Shown: positions 54,822 through 64,000, counted from the first letter of the stretch. The stretch is DNA of 64,000 nt from Nostoc sp. PCC 7524 (GCF_000316645.1 NC_019684.1:5120001-5184000); one strand, 5' to 3'. Notes: a model not told the origin generated them from the letters alone. Made by a program: numbers and translations.

Positions 54822-55799
54822 ATGAATGATCAGCAACTTCACACAACCACCGCTACCTGCTTCTTGCCAATGGTATCGGTGGTTGTTCCTATTTATAACG
54901 GAGAGGCAGATTTACCAGAGTTAATTAACTGTCTGGTGTCTCAAACCTACCCACAAGATAGGGTAGAGTACCTGCTGGTAGATAATAACAGTAGCGATCG
55001 CACCCTGGAATCTCTCAAAACATCTGCCACCACTTGCCCAATTACTATTCACCCTTTGAGCGAAAACCAAATTCAAAGCTCTTATGCGGCGCGTAATACT
55101 GGTATCCGTGCGGCTGTAGGTGAAATTTTGGTTTTTACAGATGCTGATTGCCGTCCTCAACCCCAATGGCTCAAAGCTTTAATTCAGCCTTTGATCAATC
55201 CAGATGTGGTAATTGTCGCTGGCGAAATCACTGCACTACCCGGTAATAGTCTCTTAGAACAACACGCAGATCGTCAAGAAACTCTTTCCCAAAAGCATAC
55301 CCTTGCTCATCCCTTTTGTCCCTACGGTCAAACTGCTAACTTAGCAATTCGTCGCACTGCATTAGAAATAGCAGGTTTATTCCGCCCTCATCTCACCACT
55401 GGCGGTGATGCAGATATTTGCTGGCGCATTCTGCAACACCAGATTGGGCGAATAGAATTTGCCCCAGAAGCGATCGTCCAGCACCGCCACCGCACTACGC
55501 TTAAAGAATTAGCCAGTCAATGGCGACGCTACGGACGCTCTAATCGCTATCTGCACGAACTACATGGTGTAGCGTTAATGCCAGATATGAAACTTCCAGA
55601 TCTGAGCTATCGTTTATTACGTTGGTTATTGAAGGAATTACCACAAGATAGTGTAAAAGCGATCGCCGGGAAAGCTACACTCATAGATTTGTTAAATACT
55701 CCCATTAGCCTGTTCACAGCTAGGGCGCGTGCGGTTGGACAACGGGATGCTAAGTTATCTGAAGTAGCCAAGATAATTGAGTGGCTAGAGAAAGTTTGA
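54822..55799 (+). CDS. Family 2 glycosyltransferase
   Basis: A 325-residue GT2 enzyme. The GT-A fold shows VSVVVPIYNGEADLPELINC, LLVDNNSSDRT, YAARNTGIRAAVGEILVFTD with the metal-binding DADC, and a GGDADICWRI acceptor-side motif. A single hydrophobic patch near the C-terminus may give peripheral membrane association. It probably adds a sugar to an envelope or exopolysaccharide component. The following response regulator is 57 bases away and may be cotranscribed. Confidence 0.9.
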   Translation: MNDQQLHTTTATCFLPMVSVVVPIYNGEADLPELINCLVSQTYPQDRVEYLLVDNNSSDRTLESLKTSATTCPITIHPLSENQIQSSYAARNTGIRAAVGEILVFTDADCRPQPQWLKALIQPLINPDVVIVAGEITALPGNSLLEQHADRQETLSQKHTLAHPFCPYGQTANLAIRRTALEIAGLFRPHLTTGGDADICWRILQHQIGRIEFAPEAIVQHRHRTTLKELASQWRRYGRSNRYLHELHGVALMPDMKLPDLSYRLLRWLLKELPQDSVKAIAGKATLIDLLNTPISLFTARARAVGQRDAKLSEVAKIIEWLEKV

Positions 55800-55855
55800 A
55801 TTTTAGATCGAGGATTCGCTACATTGGAAATAAGTAGACCATAAGGAAATGTTCA

Positions 55856-56551
55856 ATGTCAGCACAATTGTTACTGGTAGATGATGAACCCGGATTACGG
55901 GAAGCAGTGAAAGACTATCTGCAAGAAAGCGGTTTCGTCGTTCAAGTTGCCAGTAACGCCCGTGAAGGTTGGGATTTAATGCAACAAAATACACCCGATC
56001 TAGTAATTTCTGACATTATGATGCCCCAGGTGGATGGCTATCAGTTTCTCAAGCAATTACGAGATGACCCCCGCTTTCAATCGCTACCTGTGGTATTTTT
56101 GACAGCTAAAGGCATGACTAGCGATCGCATCCAAGGTTATCAAGCTGGTGTTGATGCTTACCTACCCAAACCCTTCGATCCAGATGAGCTAGTGGCGATT
56201 GTAGAAAACCTACTTACCCGTCGCATCGCCAAGCCGCAAATGACAGGTGAAGAAGGTGAAACGCCAGATATTGCGGAATTAGCCAATCAAATTGCCCAAA
56301 TCAAGGCTTTATTGACCCAAAAAAATGCGATTTCTCAATCCCCAGCCCCTTTTAAAATCGACTTGACCCCCAGAGAACAAAGTGTTTTAAACTTGGTGGC
56401 CGAAGGACTAATGAATAAAGAAATAGCCCGTCGCCTAGAAACCAGTGTGCGGAATGTAGAAAAATATGTGAGTCGTTTATTTAGTAAAACTGGTACTAAT
56501 AGTCGTACAGAATTAGTTCGTTTTGCTCTAGAACACGGACTAGCTAAATAA
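55856..56551 (+). CDS. NarL/LuxR-type response regulator (Ycf29-like)
   Basis: A 231-residue two-component regulator. The receiver (~4-118) has the acidic pair D9/D10, the phosphorylation site D53 in VISDIMMP, T83 and K105. A linker (~120-160) leads to a LuxR-type helix-turn-helix (~165-228): LTPREQSVLNLVAEGLMNKE, IARRLETSVRNVEKYVSRLF. The arrangement and length resemble cyanobacterial/plastid Ycf29. No histidine kinase gene is adjacent. Confidence 0.93.
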   Translation: MSAQLLLVDDEPGLREAVKDYLQESGFVVQVASNAREGWDLMQQNTPDLVISDIMMPQVDGYQFLKQLRDDPRFQSLPVVFLTAKGMTSDRIQGYQAGVDAYLPKPFDPDELVAIVENLLTRRIAKPQMTGEEGETPDIAELANQIAQIKALLTQKNAISQSPAPFKIDLTPREQSVLNLVAEGLMNKEIARRLETSVRNVEKYVSRLFSKTGTNSRTELVRFALEHGLAK

Positions 56552-57276
56552 CTGGGGAGTTGGGAATAGGGGAGATAGGAGAGGTAGTGGAAATAACTAT
56601 AGGATTCATATTTGATTTATGAAAAAAAATCCGTACACTCAAAAATCCCTCTTTCCTACTCCCTACTCCCTACTCCCTACTCCCTGCCTACGCAGATAAT
56701 TTCAAAAATCAAAGCGGATTCCTATATTGCCTATTGCCTACTAATTAATGACTGAACCCAACGAACAATTTATGGCACTTGCTTAAGTCCTGGGTTGGTC
56801 AAAAATACCTCATCGGTTAGCAAGGATAGATGCGATTCTCACCTTGCCAAATAAATGTATTTAAATACTCAATATCTAGAAAATTTGAGCAATTGTTGAT
56901 AATCAAAGTATTGAGAATTGCAGTTAATTGGGTACGATGCTGATTTAATTAATTTCTGAAAATGCAAGTAAAACCCTGGTTAAAGAAAGCACTCGGAAAC
57001 TACGAACTACAAAAACTGTAATACACCCTAGAAGCAACAAATATTTGCATTAGTAGACACTCAATTATGTAAGTAATATAAATAGCGAGGACTACTGTAG
57101 ATGCTAGATTTAGCTTCTCTAATGAGTAGGGTAAATTGCTTGTATGAAAGCATTAGGTTATACAAGCTGACTCATGCTTGAGCATAAGTAGGCAAATGAG
57201 AGCAATTGAGCAAAAATTCTAGATTATTTGCCTAGTTTTTGATTTGCCGCTACTCGAATTACAGCTTGATTGTTAG
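56552..57276. other. 725-base intergenic region
   Basis: CTACTCC heptamers fill about 56654-56685. The rest is AT-rich, with short frames that lack ribosome sites or family features. It lies between two convergent genes, so it need not contain a promoter. No tRNA, known small RNA or mobile element was recognised. Confidence 0.4.
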
Positions 57277-57558
57277 CTACTGATTATTGTCAACAGCATT
57301 ACGTAACCGCATCAGTTGACGACGCATTTGAGGCGAGGCTTTGAGTTCTGTTACCTCCTGCGCTTTCACAGATGCTTGTAGCATTTCTAAGAAATCATCA
57401 GAGCCTTCTGTAAGGGCATCTAGTAGCACTTGCAACAGTTGCTCGCGATCGCCCAGCAAACTCTTTTCCTCAATCAACCGGAATTTGAGATTTATTTCGC
57501 ACTCATAAACACCTACTTCGATATTATTTATCTGCCGTGGTAATGCTTTCGAGTTCAT
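57277..57558 (-). CDS. Small conserved cyanobacterial protein
   Basis: A 93-residue protein with the conserved-looking segments MNSKALPRQINNIEVGVYEC, LKFRLIEEKSLLGDREQLLQ and SPQMRRQLMRLRNAVDN. An N-terminal strand-rich half and a C-terminal helical half are predicted by eye. I recall a family of similar short proteins from filamentous cyanobacteria annotated as heterocyst-differentiation regulators (Npun_R1517-like), but I am not certain it applies. Long AT-rich gaps flank it on both sides. Confidence 0.7.
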   Translation of the reverse strand: MNSKALPRQINNIEVGVYECEINLKFRLIEEKSLLGDREQLLQVLLDALTEGSDDFLEMLQASVKAQEVTELKASPQMRRQLMRLRNAVDNNQ

Positions 57559-58316
57559 AATTTTAAGGATTCCTTTACTTGGTGGTCGTGAGGGTGAGGA
57601 GCAATATCTCCTGCAAAAATTCTTTATATTTTTTTGAATCCATTCGGTCTGAATTAAGAATGTTTTTTCAAGTCATAGCATTTATATTCCATTGCACTCT
57701 CCTGTGTTTCTTTAGATAGACTTTCACTTTGCTCTGGTGTGATCTTCCTTTGCCTGGCGATATTCAGACAAGCCATAACTATTATTCAGTTTTTGAGATT
57801 CTATACAATAAAGTTTCTGTAAGAAGTTGTTCTAGCTTTTTAAAGCTTTTTACATCAACTTTATCTTCGCGTCAACAATAGTTTGAGTTTTTACTGAACT
57901 TTTGGTAATTACACGTAAGTAAATCCTCTAGTTTTTTGAGTTTTGATTAGAGCCAGAGGTATTTGTATCGTAGTTACGTAAAATTACTTGATGTACGTTT
58001 TTTTCATCATAAAATTCAGGCAATTTAGATGAACAAATATATTAAGAGTAAAATCTTGGTTTTCAACAATAGCATAGTCCCAAAGCTAAATTCACCTGAA
58101 TTTTAGGACAGGGGATGAGATGAAGAAGCAGGGGAGCAGGGAGAAATTCCTCCCCCTTGCGCTCTGCCCTCTATCCCAAGTCCTCTTCTGCTCCCAATGT
58201 CCAATCGGGCGACTATCTGGTTCAAAAACCAAAGGATCAGCGATTTTGTGGATTTAAGGTCAGGTGTAGCGTCTACAATGATTTCAGTATCATCAACCCA
58301 AATCTCACATCCTGCT
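57559..58316. other. AT-rich intergenic region upstream of ndhM
   Basis: The 758-base gap has the upstream region of the 93-residue protein on the left and that of ndhM on the right. A G/A-rich patch (GGGGATGAGATGAAGAAGCAGGGGAGCAGGG, 58110-58141) resembles a decayed repeat. A 25-codon frame near 58030 lacks support. No RNA gene was recognised. Confidence 0.4.
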
Positions 58317-58667
58317 ATGGACAAACCGATGCTGCTTAAGTCTACAACCCGGCATATCCGCATTTTTGCAGGAGAAATCGACCGGGACGGCGAACTGGTT
58401 CCCAGTAATCAGGTCTTAACGTTGGATGTTGACCCAGACAACGAATTCAACTGGAATGAAGATGCTTTGCAAAAGATTTATCGCAAGTTTGATGAACTCG
58501 TCGAAGCATCCAGTGGTGAAGACCTCACAGACTACAACTTACGCCGCATTGGCTCTGATTTGGAGCATTATCTGCGATCGCTCCTGCAATTAGGCGAAAT
58601 CAGCTACAATCTGTCGGCACGCGTCACTAACTATAGTATGGGTCTTCCCCAAGTTGCAGTTGAATAG
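58317..58667 (+). CDS. ndhM: NAD(P)H-quinone oxidoreductase subunit M
   Basis: A peripheral subunit of thylakoid NDH-1. The 116-residue product begins MDKPMLLKSTTRHIRIFAGE, and continues with LVPSNQVLTLDVDPDNEFNW, AVE-type C-terminus and YNLRRIGSDLEHYLRSLLQL, the NdhM family pattern. ATG 58329 is an alternative start giving 112 residues; the longer frame to 58197 adds 40 residues unlike the family. No clear Shine-Dalgarno sequence helps decide. Confidence 0.9.
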   Translation: MDKPMLLKSTTRHIRIFAGEIDRDGELVPSNQVLTLDVDPDNEFNWNEDALQKIYRKFDELVEASSGEDLTDYNLRRIGSDLEHYLRSLLQLGEISYNLSARVTNYSMGLPQVAVE

Positions 58668-59870
58668 AAGCCAGTAACGTTAATTAACTGCCTCAAACTA
58701 AGGGGCTAGGGGCTAGGGGCTAGAGCAACTTCTGGATTCTCCTAGCTTTTACTTTTGACAGTTTTGGGGGAAGGTTCAAGCCCCAACGCCAGTTCTCTCA
58801 AGTCGGGAAACCCTTTCGGTGGTCGCACCCTGCGGGAAGGCTAACGCCAACATGGGGGAAACCCCCTTCCCTGCGGGACGCTCCGCGAACGCGAAGCGTC
58901 TCGTAGAGAAGACCGCGCCACCTCACCACGCAACTGGCTCCCCCTTGTGGGTGGCTTTTTCCTCCTTCTGCCTCCTGCCTCCTGCCTTCTGCCTTCGATT
59001 GACTGAATCAAAACTTATCTGGTGAGGCAATTCGCGAAAAGCTCAACAATTGCCTAGAGTTAATCGTAGATTGTGATACAAAATTTTGCCAACAAAATCG
59101 CAATAATACTATCACAATCAGCAAAACCAGAAAGAATTTACATTGATTTTATTTACCGGGAGAATATTATGGCGAATTCATAAATTTCCTAAAATTAGAA
59201 AAATTTTCCTTCTAACTTAGACATCATAGTTCAGAATCGTCTTTTCTCTGACTTGACTAACATTAGCAAGTTAAATTTTGTGAACTTCTTGGAACGCTTA
59301 GTTTTTACTTAATGATTTGAGTGAATTATTTTGATACAAACCGCTTAAGCCGCAATTGCTGGCATTGCCTGACAGGTAGTATTTTTGAGAAACAATTACT
59401 GAATTTTCTTGATACCAGATGCACTTTAGACAGGTTAGCATGAGTTTTTTGAATTTTGCAGTCTGTGAAGTAGGAAAAAATCTCTCTGTAAAGCAGCGAT
59501 CTTAATTCTTAATTAAAGTTTATAGCTGTATAGCTAATTATAAACTAGAAAAATATCTGCTTTCTCTGTTGCGGACTCACAGAGTAACGTACTGACAGCG
59601 ATCGCAACACATTATAGTAACAGGGTGGGAGTTAGTTACTTTAGTAATAGAGAATCATAGAAAATGAGAAGTTATGATGAGGCTGTAAATTTGACAAAGG
59701 AGTATGTTCTTTGTATAAGTCGGTAAATTAAGTATTAGTATCTTCTGGTATCTGCCAGCTAAAATCATTAGCCCACGTTGGATACTTCGATTTCTAGAAA
59801 AATAAGCGGTTAAAATTGCCGCTACCAGTGCTGTTGAAGAAATTGCCAATCGCTGATCGGTGCGAACACT
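58668..59870. other. 1.2-kb intergenic region
   Basis: The left part (58700-58995) is repeat-rich, including GGGGCTA repeats at 58700-58720, hairpins such as GACGCTCCGCGAACGCGAAGCGTC (58877-58900) and CTGCCTCCTGCCTCCTGCC near 58968. The right part (59000-59870) is AT-rich with no gene of recognised family. A minus-strand frame at 59655-59939 overlaps the PP2C start and looks spurious. The PP2C promoter should lie at the right end. Confidence 0.5.
58800..58925. repeat. Block of hairpin repeats
   Basis: It contains the palindromes GGGGGAAACCCCC (about 58853-58865), GACGCT-CCGCGAACGCGA-AGCGTC and CTCGTAGAG. Similar fragments occur near 51343 and 52222. These are small dispersed repeats of Nostoc-type intergenic DNA. 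Confidence 0.65.
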
Positions 59871-62141
59871 ATGGAAAATGATGCGGCAACGCTCTACTGC
59901 CCAAATGAACTTTGTCGGGCGGCGAACCCCCTGACTCACAAGTTTTGCCAGCGATGCTCCACACCCATACCCAAACGATACTTGTGGGTTGTAGGAGATG
60001 GTTTAGGCGTAGGCAGTCCGGGAGAAATATTAGCCGATCGCTATCTAATCATCAGTAAATCCGTTGTTTTAGATACTAAACCTGGGTTATTACCCCAAGC
60101 GCCAGAGATTGAAAATGTCCAGCACATCAAACCTTATCTCAGACTGATTCCTTATCGCTTACACATCCCGCAGGTTTATGGAGTCCTACCCATCACGGAG
60201 GGACGCATCCGTAGGGAAATTTTACTTTTAGAAAAACCGCCACTATTTACAGACACCGTAGCCCAGCAAGTACATCTATATAGCACCTTAACCGAAGCTT
60301 GGAGTCATGCTAATTCCATGCGCCAACTTAATTGGTTATGGCAAATGGCTCATCTGTGGCAACCTTTAAAAAGTGAAGGTGTTGTCTCTAGCTTACTTGA
60401 CCCTGAGTTATTGCGGGTAGAAGGGTCCTTAGTAAGGTTGTTAGAATTGCGTTTCGATGCGACCACAGCCCTAGAATTACCACAATTAGGTGAATTTTGG
60501 CAGCAACTACGCACCTATGCCAAACCAGCGATCGCGCCATTGGTTGACCAAGTAAGTAATCTGTTAATTCAAGGTGAAATCACCTCACCAGAAGTCTTAA
60601 TTGCAGTTTTAGACAGAGGACTGGCAGATTTAGCCAAATACCAAACATCTACCACTCAAGTTATCACTAAAACTGACACCGGCCCCAGGCGCGAACGTAA
60701 CGAAGATGCCTGTTACCCTGCCAGTGGTAAACTGTTGAGCAAACCACCCCAACCCACAGCCTTAGCCATTGTCTGTGATGGAATTGGTGGTCATGAGGGG
60801 GGAAATGTCGCCTCCAACTTAGCCATTGAAACTATCCAGCAGCAGGTACACCAACTCACCAAAGTCCCTTCTGACCATATAGAACCCTCACTGCTGCTGG
60901 CAGATTTAGAAATGGCTGTAGCCAGCGTCAATGACAAAATCAGTCAGCGTAACGATAGCGAAAATCGCCAAGGCCGCAAACGCATGGGTACAACCATCGT
61001 CATGGCACTGCCAATTGCCCACGAAATGTATATTACCCACGTTGGTGATAGTCGTGCTTACTGGATTACCCGTCACGGTTGTTATCAAGTCACCCTTGAC
61101 GACGATGTAGCTTCACGGGAAGTGAGATTAGGTTATGCCGTTTATCGTGAAGCTGTGCAACAAAGTGGTTCAGGTTCTCTGGTGCAAGCTTTGGGGATGA
61201 GTCCCAGCACTTCATTGCATCCTACAGCCCAGCGATTCATTTGTGACGAAGATACAGTATTTCTCCTCACTACTGATGGTTTAAGTGATTTTGACCGCAT
61301 AGAAGATTACTGGGATACAGAAATTTTACCGGTTCTCACAGGGGAGAATAAATTAGCCAACGTTGCCGATCAATTGATAGAACTGGCTAATACAAAAAAT
61401 GGACATGATAATGTCACGATCGCTTTAGTGCATTATCAAGTGAAATACTCTGAGCCAGAGTCAGCCATTTCCGTAGTAATTCCAGATAGCAACGCCATCA
61501 AAGTCGCATCGACAATCTCAAAAACCACACCACCAACATTATCAGAAGGCAAACCCGACCAGAAAACCAAAGTCATTCCTGTCAACTTAACCAGCAATAT
61601 GACGAAGCTGCCGTTAAGTTTCATCGTACCGTTGATTTTGGTGGCTGCGGCTGGGTTATTTGGATATTGGGTTATGCTCTTGAGAACCCAATTAACTAAC
61701 GCTCCGGTTGTAACACCGACTACGACTATACCAGCAACTAACCCCACACCACAGAGGCGATCGCTCAATAACCTAGCTTCTGAATGGGTGATTCAAACCA
61801 AGACAGAAATTCCTTTGGAAAACCAGACCAGCTTACCACCTGAAACCTTTTTAGAAGTTGAAGATAAAAAGAATTTACCAGAGGCTCAACAAAATTTAGC
61901 CAATGCCGAAGATTATGATGTGTTTTTTAGATTATGCCCTACTAAAAAACTGCCAATCCCATTACCAGGAATTCCGGGAAGACCAATTTCAATTAAATTC
62001 TCACAATTAAAAATCTGGGAACAAGATGGAAAAATAGAGGTTCGGCAAGCGAATGATGATACTCCTTGTAACTCTCCTCCCCTAGACAGCCTATCTCCTA
62101 CACCCAGTAATCCTAGTGACACAGAAACTGGGAATCAATAA
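59871..62141 (+). CDS. PP2C-type protein phosphatase with zinc ribbon and kinase-like N-terminus
   Basis: A 756-residue phosphatase for phospho-Ser/Thr. A zinc ribbon (C10, C15, C26, C29) is followed by ~220 residues resembling a decayed kinase fold (ILADRYLIISKSVVLDTKPG, EILLLEKPPLF, NWLWQMAHLWQPLKSEGVV, VEGSLVRLLEL) with no catalytic loop, an inference. The PP2C domain (~262-525) has RRERNEDACY, the metal site VCDGIGGHEGG (D303), THVGDSRAYWI, LLTTDGLSD and GHDNVTIALV. A membrane helix (~580-602) precedes a Pro/Thr-rich tail. The CHAT-FHA gene follows 213 bases downstream. Confidence 0.9.
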   Translation: MENDAATLYCPNELCRAANPLTHKFCQRCSTPIPKRYLWVVGDGLGVGSPGEILADRYLIISKSVVLDTKPGLLPQAPEIENVQHIKPYLRLIPYRLHIPQVYGVLPITEGRIRREILLLEKPPLFTDTVAQQVHLYSTLTEAWSHANSMRQLNWLWQMAHLWQPLKSEGVVSSLLDPELLRVEGSLVRLLELRFDATTALELPQLGEFWQQLRTYAKPAIAPLVDQVSNLLIQGEITSPEVLIAVLDRGLADLAKYQTSTTQVITKTDTGPRRERNEDACYPASGKLLSKPPQPTALAIVCDGIGGHEGGNVASNLAIETIQQQVHQLTKVPSDHIEPSLLLADLEMAVASVNDKISQRNDSENRQGRKRMGTTIVMALPIAHEMYITHVGDSRAYWITRHGCYQVTLDDDVASREVRLGYAVYREAVQQSGSGSLVQALGMSPSTSLHPTAQRFICDEDTVFLLTTDGLSDFDRIEDYWDTEILPVLTGENKLANVADQLIELANTKNGHDNVTIALVHYQVKYSEPESAISVVIPDSNAIKVASTISKTTPPTLSEGKPDQKTKVIPVNLTSNMTKLPLSFIVPLILVAAAGLFGYWVMLLRTQLTNAPVVTPTTTIPATNPTPQRRSLNNLASEWVIQTKTEIPLENQTSLPPETFLEVEDKKNLPEAQQNLANAEDYDVFFRLCPTKKLPIPLPGIPGRPISIKFSQLKIWEQDGKIEVRQANDDTPCNSPPLDSLSPTPSNPSDTETGNQ

Positions 62142-62354
62142 CTGCTGTAATTCAGTATCTTTAGCCACAGGCAGCATACATACCATACCAAGTGCCTAGA
62201 AATTTTAGTGCAGTAGAAACAAATAATCGATAAACTGGTAAAAACCTGAAATAATACAGATAGTAACCACGCTTAAATTTATAAGATAAAAGTTTTCTGC
62301 AAGGAAACTTATTGGTGGAAATTATCTGTTTTTACCTGTTAGTGTCATCAACCC

Positions 62355-63941
62355 ATGCCATCCCTGAACCTGGCGATCGCCCGTCTCATCAATACAGGCA
62401 ATGATAGTTTCGCCATTTGGGTGGTTAAGGCTCCATATCCCAGTGGCTACGTTTTGCGTGACTGTGTATGGCCTGTTGAACTCACTCAAGTTTGGCAAGA
62501 ATGGCAGCAAATGTTTGCTGGCCATAGTGGTATAAATATTTCCACAGGCTCAACCCATCGCTCAGTTAACCAAGTCCCCATGAATTTAGTCTCACCACCC
62601 TCCGGTCAGGCTACTGGTTATGGCAGTCGGTTGATGCAATATTTAGGGATTAATCTCTGGCGTTGGGTCTTTGAAGGGTCAATTCTTGGTAGTCTAGAGC
62701 GCAGTCGTGGGATAGCGATGGGTCAGAGTACCAGACTGCGCTTTCAGTTGGAAATCCGCGACCCGGATTTAATCGCCCTACCTTGGGAGATTATGCAGCG
62801 AGAACCCGGTCAACCAGCCATGTCCCTCTCGCCCGATTTACTATTTAGCCGCACCACAAGCGAAGTAGAACCACTACCAAATCTACGCACTGATCAAGCT
62901 CTGAAAATCCTCCTGGTGCTGGGATACGATCAAAACCTGCAACTGCAACAAGAAGCCACTATCTTAGAACAGACCTTGTTAAATGGTGGTCAGGTAGGTA
63001 GTTATGGTCAGAGATATGCACCTTGTACAGTTAAAACACTTTTACAACCAACGCCCCAGGAGTTGATTCAAGAGTTAGAAACTAAAGCATATAACGTCTT
63101 TTTCTACGCCGGCCACGGTCTGCCGGCTCCCGATGGCGGATTATTGGTTTTACGCCCAGGAATGAATCTGAATGGCATAGAATTAGCCCAAGTATTAAAC
63201 CGTAGTGCTGTGAAATTGGCAGTTTTTAACGCCTGTTGGGGAGCGCAACCAGCAGCCATTAATCATCAAGCCATTCCCGCCAGTAGCTTGGCAGAAGTTT
63301 TAATTCGTCATGGTGTCCCGGCGGTTTTAGGAATGCGTGATGAAATTGCTGATCATGAAAGTCATAGTTTTATCCAAGTTTTTGCTAAAGCTTTGCGATC
63401 GCGCAAATCAATTGACGAGGCGGTGGCAGAAGCGAGGCAAGAACTGTTAACACTGTATAAATACAATCAACCCGCTTGGACTTTGCCAGTTCTCTATCTC
63501 CATCCCGATTTTGATGGTGAACTGATTAAAAGTGTGGATGAAGGTGTGACAGAACTACCAGATACGGCTATTCCTCACTTCAATTCTTCCGTATCGATGG
63601 CGTGTTTGCGATCGCTTTCCCCTGGTGGTCGTACTTGGTTGTTAAGAAACGGTGTCACTCGTATAGGTCGCACCAGAGACAATGATATCGTCATCCCTGA
63701 ACCCTCTGTTTCTAAGCGACACGCGGAAATTTTTTGCCGCAATACTTTTACAGGTACTACTTATGTGCGAACTTATTACTTACAAGATTTTTCTACCTAC
63801 GGTACAACCTGGTGTTTAGGCGCTAATGGTTGGCAACAAATACTCCGGGAAGAAGTTCCCTTACAATCGGGAATGCAGCTGAAGTTTGGTAGTTCTAGAG
63901 GTGAAACTTGGGAGTTTATTATTGAAGATTCGGAAAGCTGA
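62355..63941 (+). CDS. CHAT protease domain fused to an FHA domain
   Basis: A 528-residue protein. The N-terminal ~190 residues contain a region of unknown fold (DCVWPVELTQVWQEWQQMFA, LEIRDPDLIALPWEIMQ). The caspase-like CHAT domain (~190-390) has the catalytic pair H254 in FYAGHG and C294 in FNACWG, plus LAEVLIRHGVPAVLGMRDEI. A C-terminal FHA domain (~425-525) has IGRTRDNDIVIPEPSVSKRH, the phospho-threonine-binding pattern, and LQDFSTYGTTW. It probably senses a phosphorylated partner and cleaves a target. The upstream PP2C gene suggests phosphorylation control. Confidence 0.9.
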   Translation: MPSLNLAIARLINTGNDSFAIWVVKAPYPSGYVLRDCVWPVELTQVWQEWQQMFAGHSGINISTGSTHRSVNQVPMNLVSPPSGQATGYGSRLMQYLGINLWRWVFEGSILGSLERSRGIAMGQSTRLRFQLEIRDPDLIALPWEIMQREPGQPAMSLSPDLLFSRTTSEVEPLPNLRTDQALKILLVLGYDQNLQLQQEATILEQTLLNGGQVGSYGQRYAPCTVKTLLQPTPQELIQELETKAYNVFFYAGHGLPAPDGGLLVLRPGMNLNGIELAQVLNRSAVKLAVFNACWGAQPAAINHQAIPASSLAEVLIRHGVPAVLGMRDEIADHESHSFIQVFAKALRSRKSIDEAVAEARQELLTLYKYNQPAWTLPVLYLHPDFDGELIKSVDEGVTELPDTAIPHFNSSVSMACLRSLSPGGRTWLLRNGVTRIGRTRDNDIVIPEPSVSKRHAEIFCRNTFTGTTYVRTYYLQDFSTYGTTWCLGANGWQQILREEVPLQSGMQLKFGSSRGETWEFIIEDSES

Positions 63942-63944
63942 AAT

Positions 63945-64000
63945 GGGGATTGGGGATTGGGGATTGGGGATTGGGGACTGGGGAGCAGGGGAGCAGGGGA
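63945..64000. repeat. Heptamer tandem repeat array at window end
   Basis: GGGGATT/GGGGACT units start four bases after the CHAT-FHA stop codon and continue to the window edge, ending in GGGGAGCAGGGG units. Confidence 0.9.

Noticed and set aside
58773..58784. GGTTCAAGCCCC, resembling a tRNA T-loop
   Set aside because: The flanking bases do not form a T-stem, and no acceptor stem, anticodon arm or D-arm fits.
59655..59939. 94-residue minus-strand frame before the PP2C gene
   Set aside because: It overlaps the zinc-ribbon start of the PP2C protein in antisense and has no family features.

Overview
The window is chromosomal DNA of a filamentous, probably heterocyst-forming cyanobacterium of the Nostoc/Anabaena group. 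Signs of this are photosystem I genes (psaE, two psaK), cyanobacterial NDH-1 subunits (ndhO, ndhM), Ycf66 and a Ycf29-like regulator, the alkane pair ado-aar beside accA, very frequent GCGATCGC (HIP1) octamers, and many arrays of short tandem heptamers (GGGGATT/GGGGACT and relatives). From memory, the order ado-aar-accA-SDR-folE with trpF and psaK nearby matches Nostoc sp. PCC 7120 and its relatives. No search was run.

Layout. 1-1626: a truncated P-loop ATPase and an upstream partner of unknown role. 1960-10578: housekeeping and photosynthesis genes (malate dehydrogenase, cation antiporter, ndhO, mutM, psaE, a fibrillin-like protein, mraY). 10838-16022: a Ser/Thr kinase and an unusually long ileS. 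16153-18972: accessory DNA with a DUF433/DUF5615 toxin-antitoxin pair, an AIPR-type abortive-infection protein and a small antitoxin-like protein. 19114-21617: ycf66 and gnd. 21984-23219: an IS110-family transposase with a possible guide-RNA region upstream. 23518-29524: a second Ser/Thr kinase, a RelE-type module, a possible DNA-binding protein, a filamentous-hemagglutinin-like exoprotein and a small Cys-rich peptide. 29829-37217: a sugar ABC permease, the alkane/fatty-acid block, folE, trpF and a MazEF module. 38568-45113: tandem psaK genes, then the type IV pilus operon pilM-pilN-pilO-pilQ on the minus strand. 45259-58667: a sugar-binding protein, Uma2, folC, a degenerate DinG-like protein, an M48 protease, a YdcF protein, a carboxyl-terminal protease, a glycosyltransferase, a response regulator and ndhM. 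59871-63941: a PP2C phosphatase carrying a kinase-like N-terminal region, followed by a CHAT-FHA fusion.

Several genes clearly work together. Ado and Aar turn fatty acyl-ACP into alkanes, and AccA feeds fatty-acid synthesis. PilM, N, O and Q form the pilus alignment complex and secretin. PsaE and PsaK belong to photosystem I; NdhO and NdhM belong to NDH-1. Two Ser/Thr kinases, a PP2C phosphatase and an FHA-CHAT protein give the window a strong phospho-signalling character.

The non-coding DNA is rich in mobile or repetitive structure: heptamer arrays that often abut stop codons, two near-identical 130-138 bp inverted-repeat elements at 12590 and 38305, and a 342 bp element with 20 bp terminal inverted repeats and a second palindrome inside it at 39415-39756. 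The most interesting candidates for new biology are the PP2C/CHAT-FHA pair, the AIPR island, the ~140-residue hydrophilic insertion in IleS, the degenerate DinG-like protein and the possible bridge RNA of the IS110 element.
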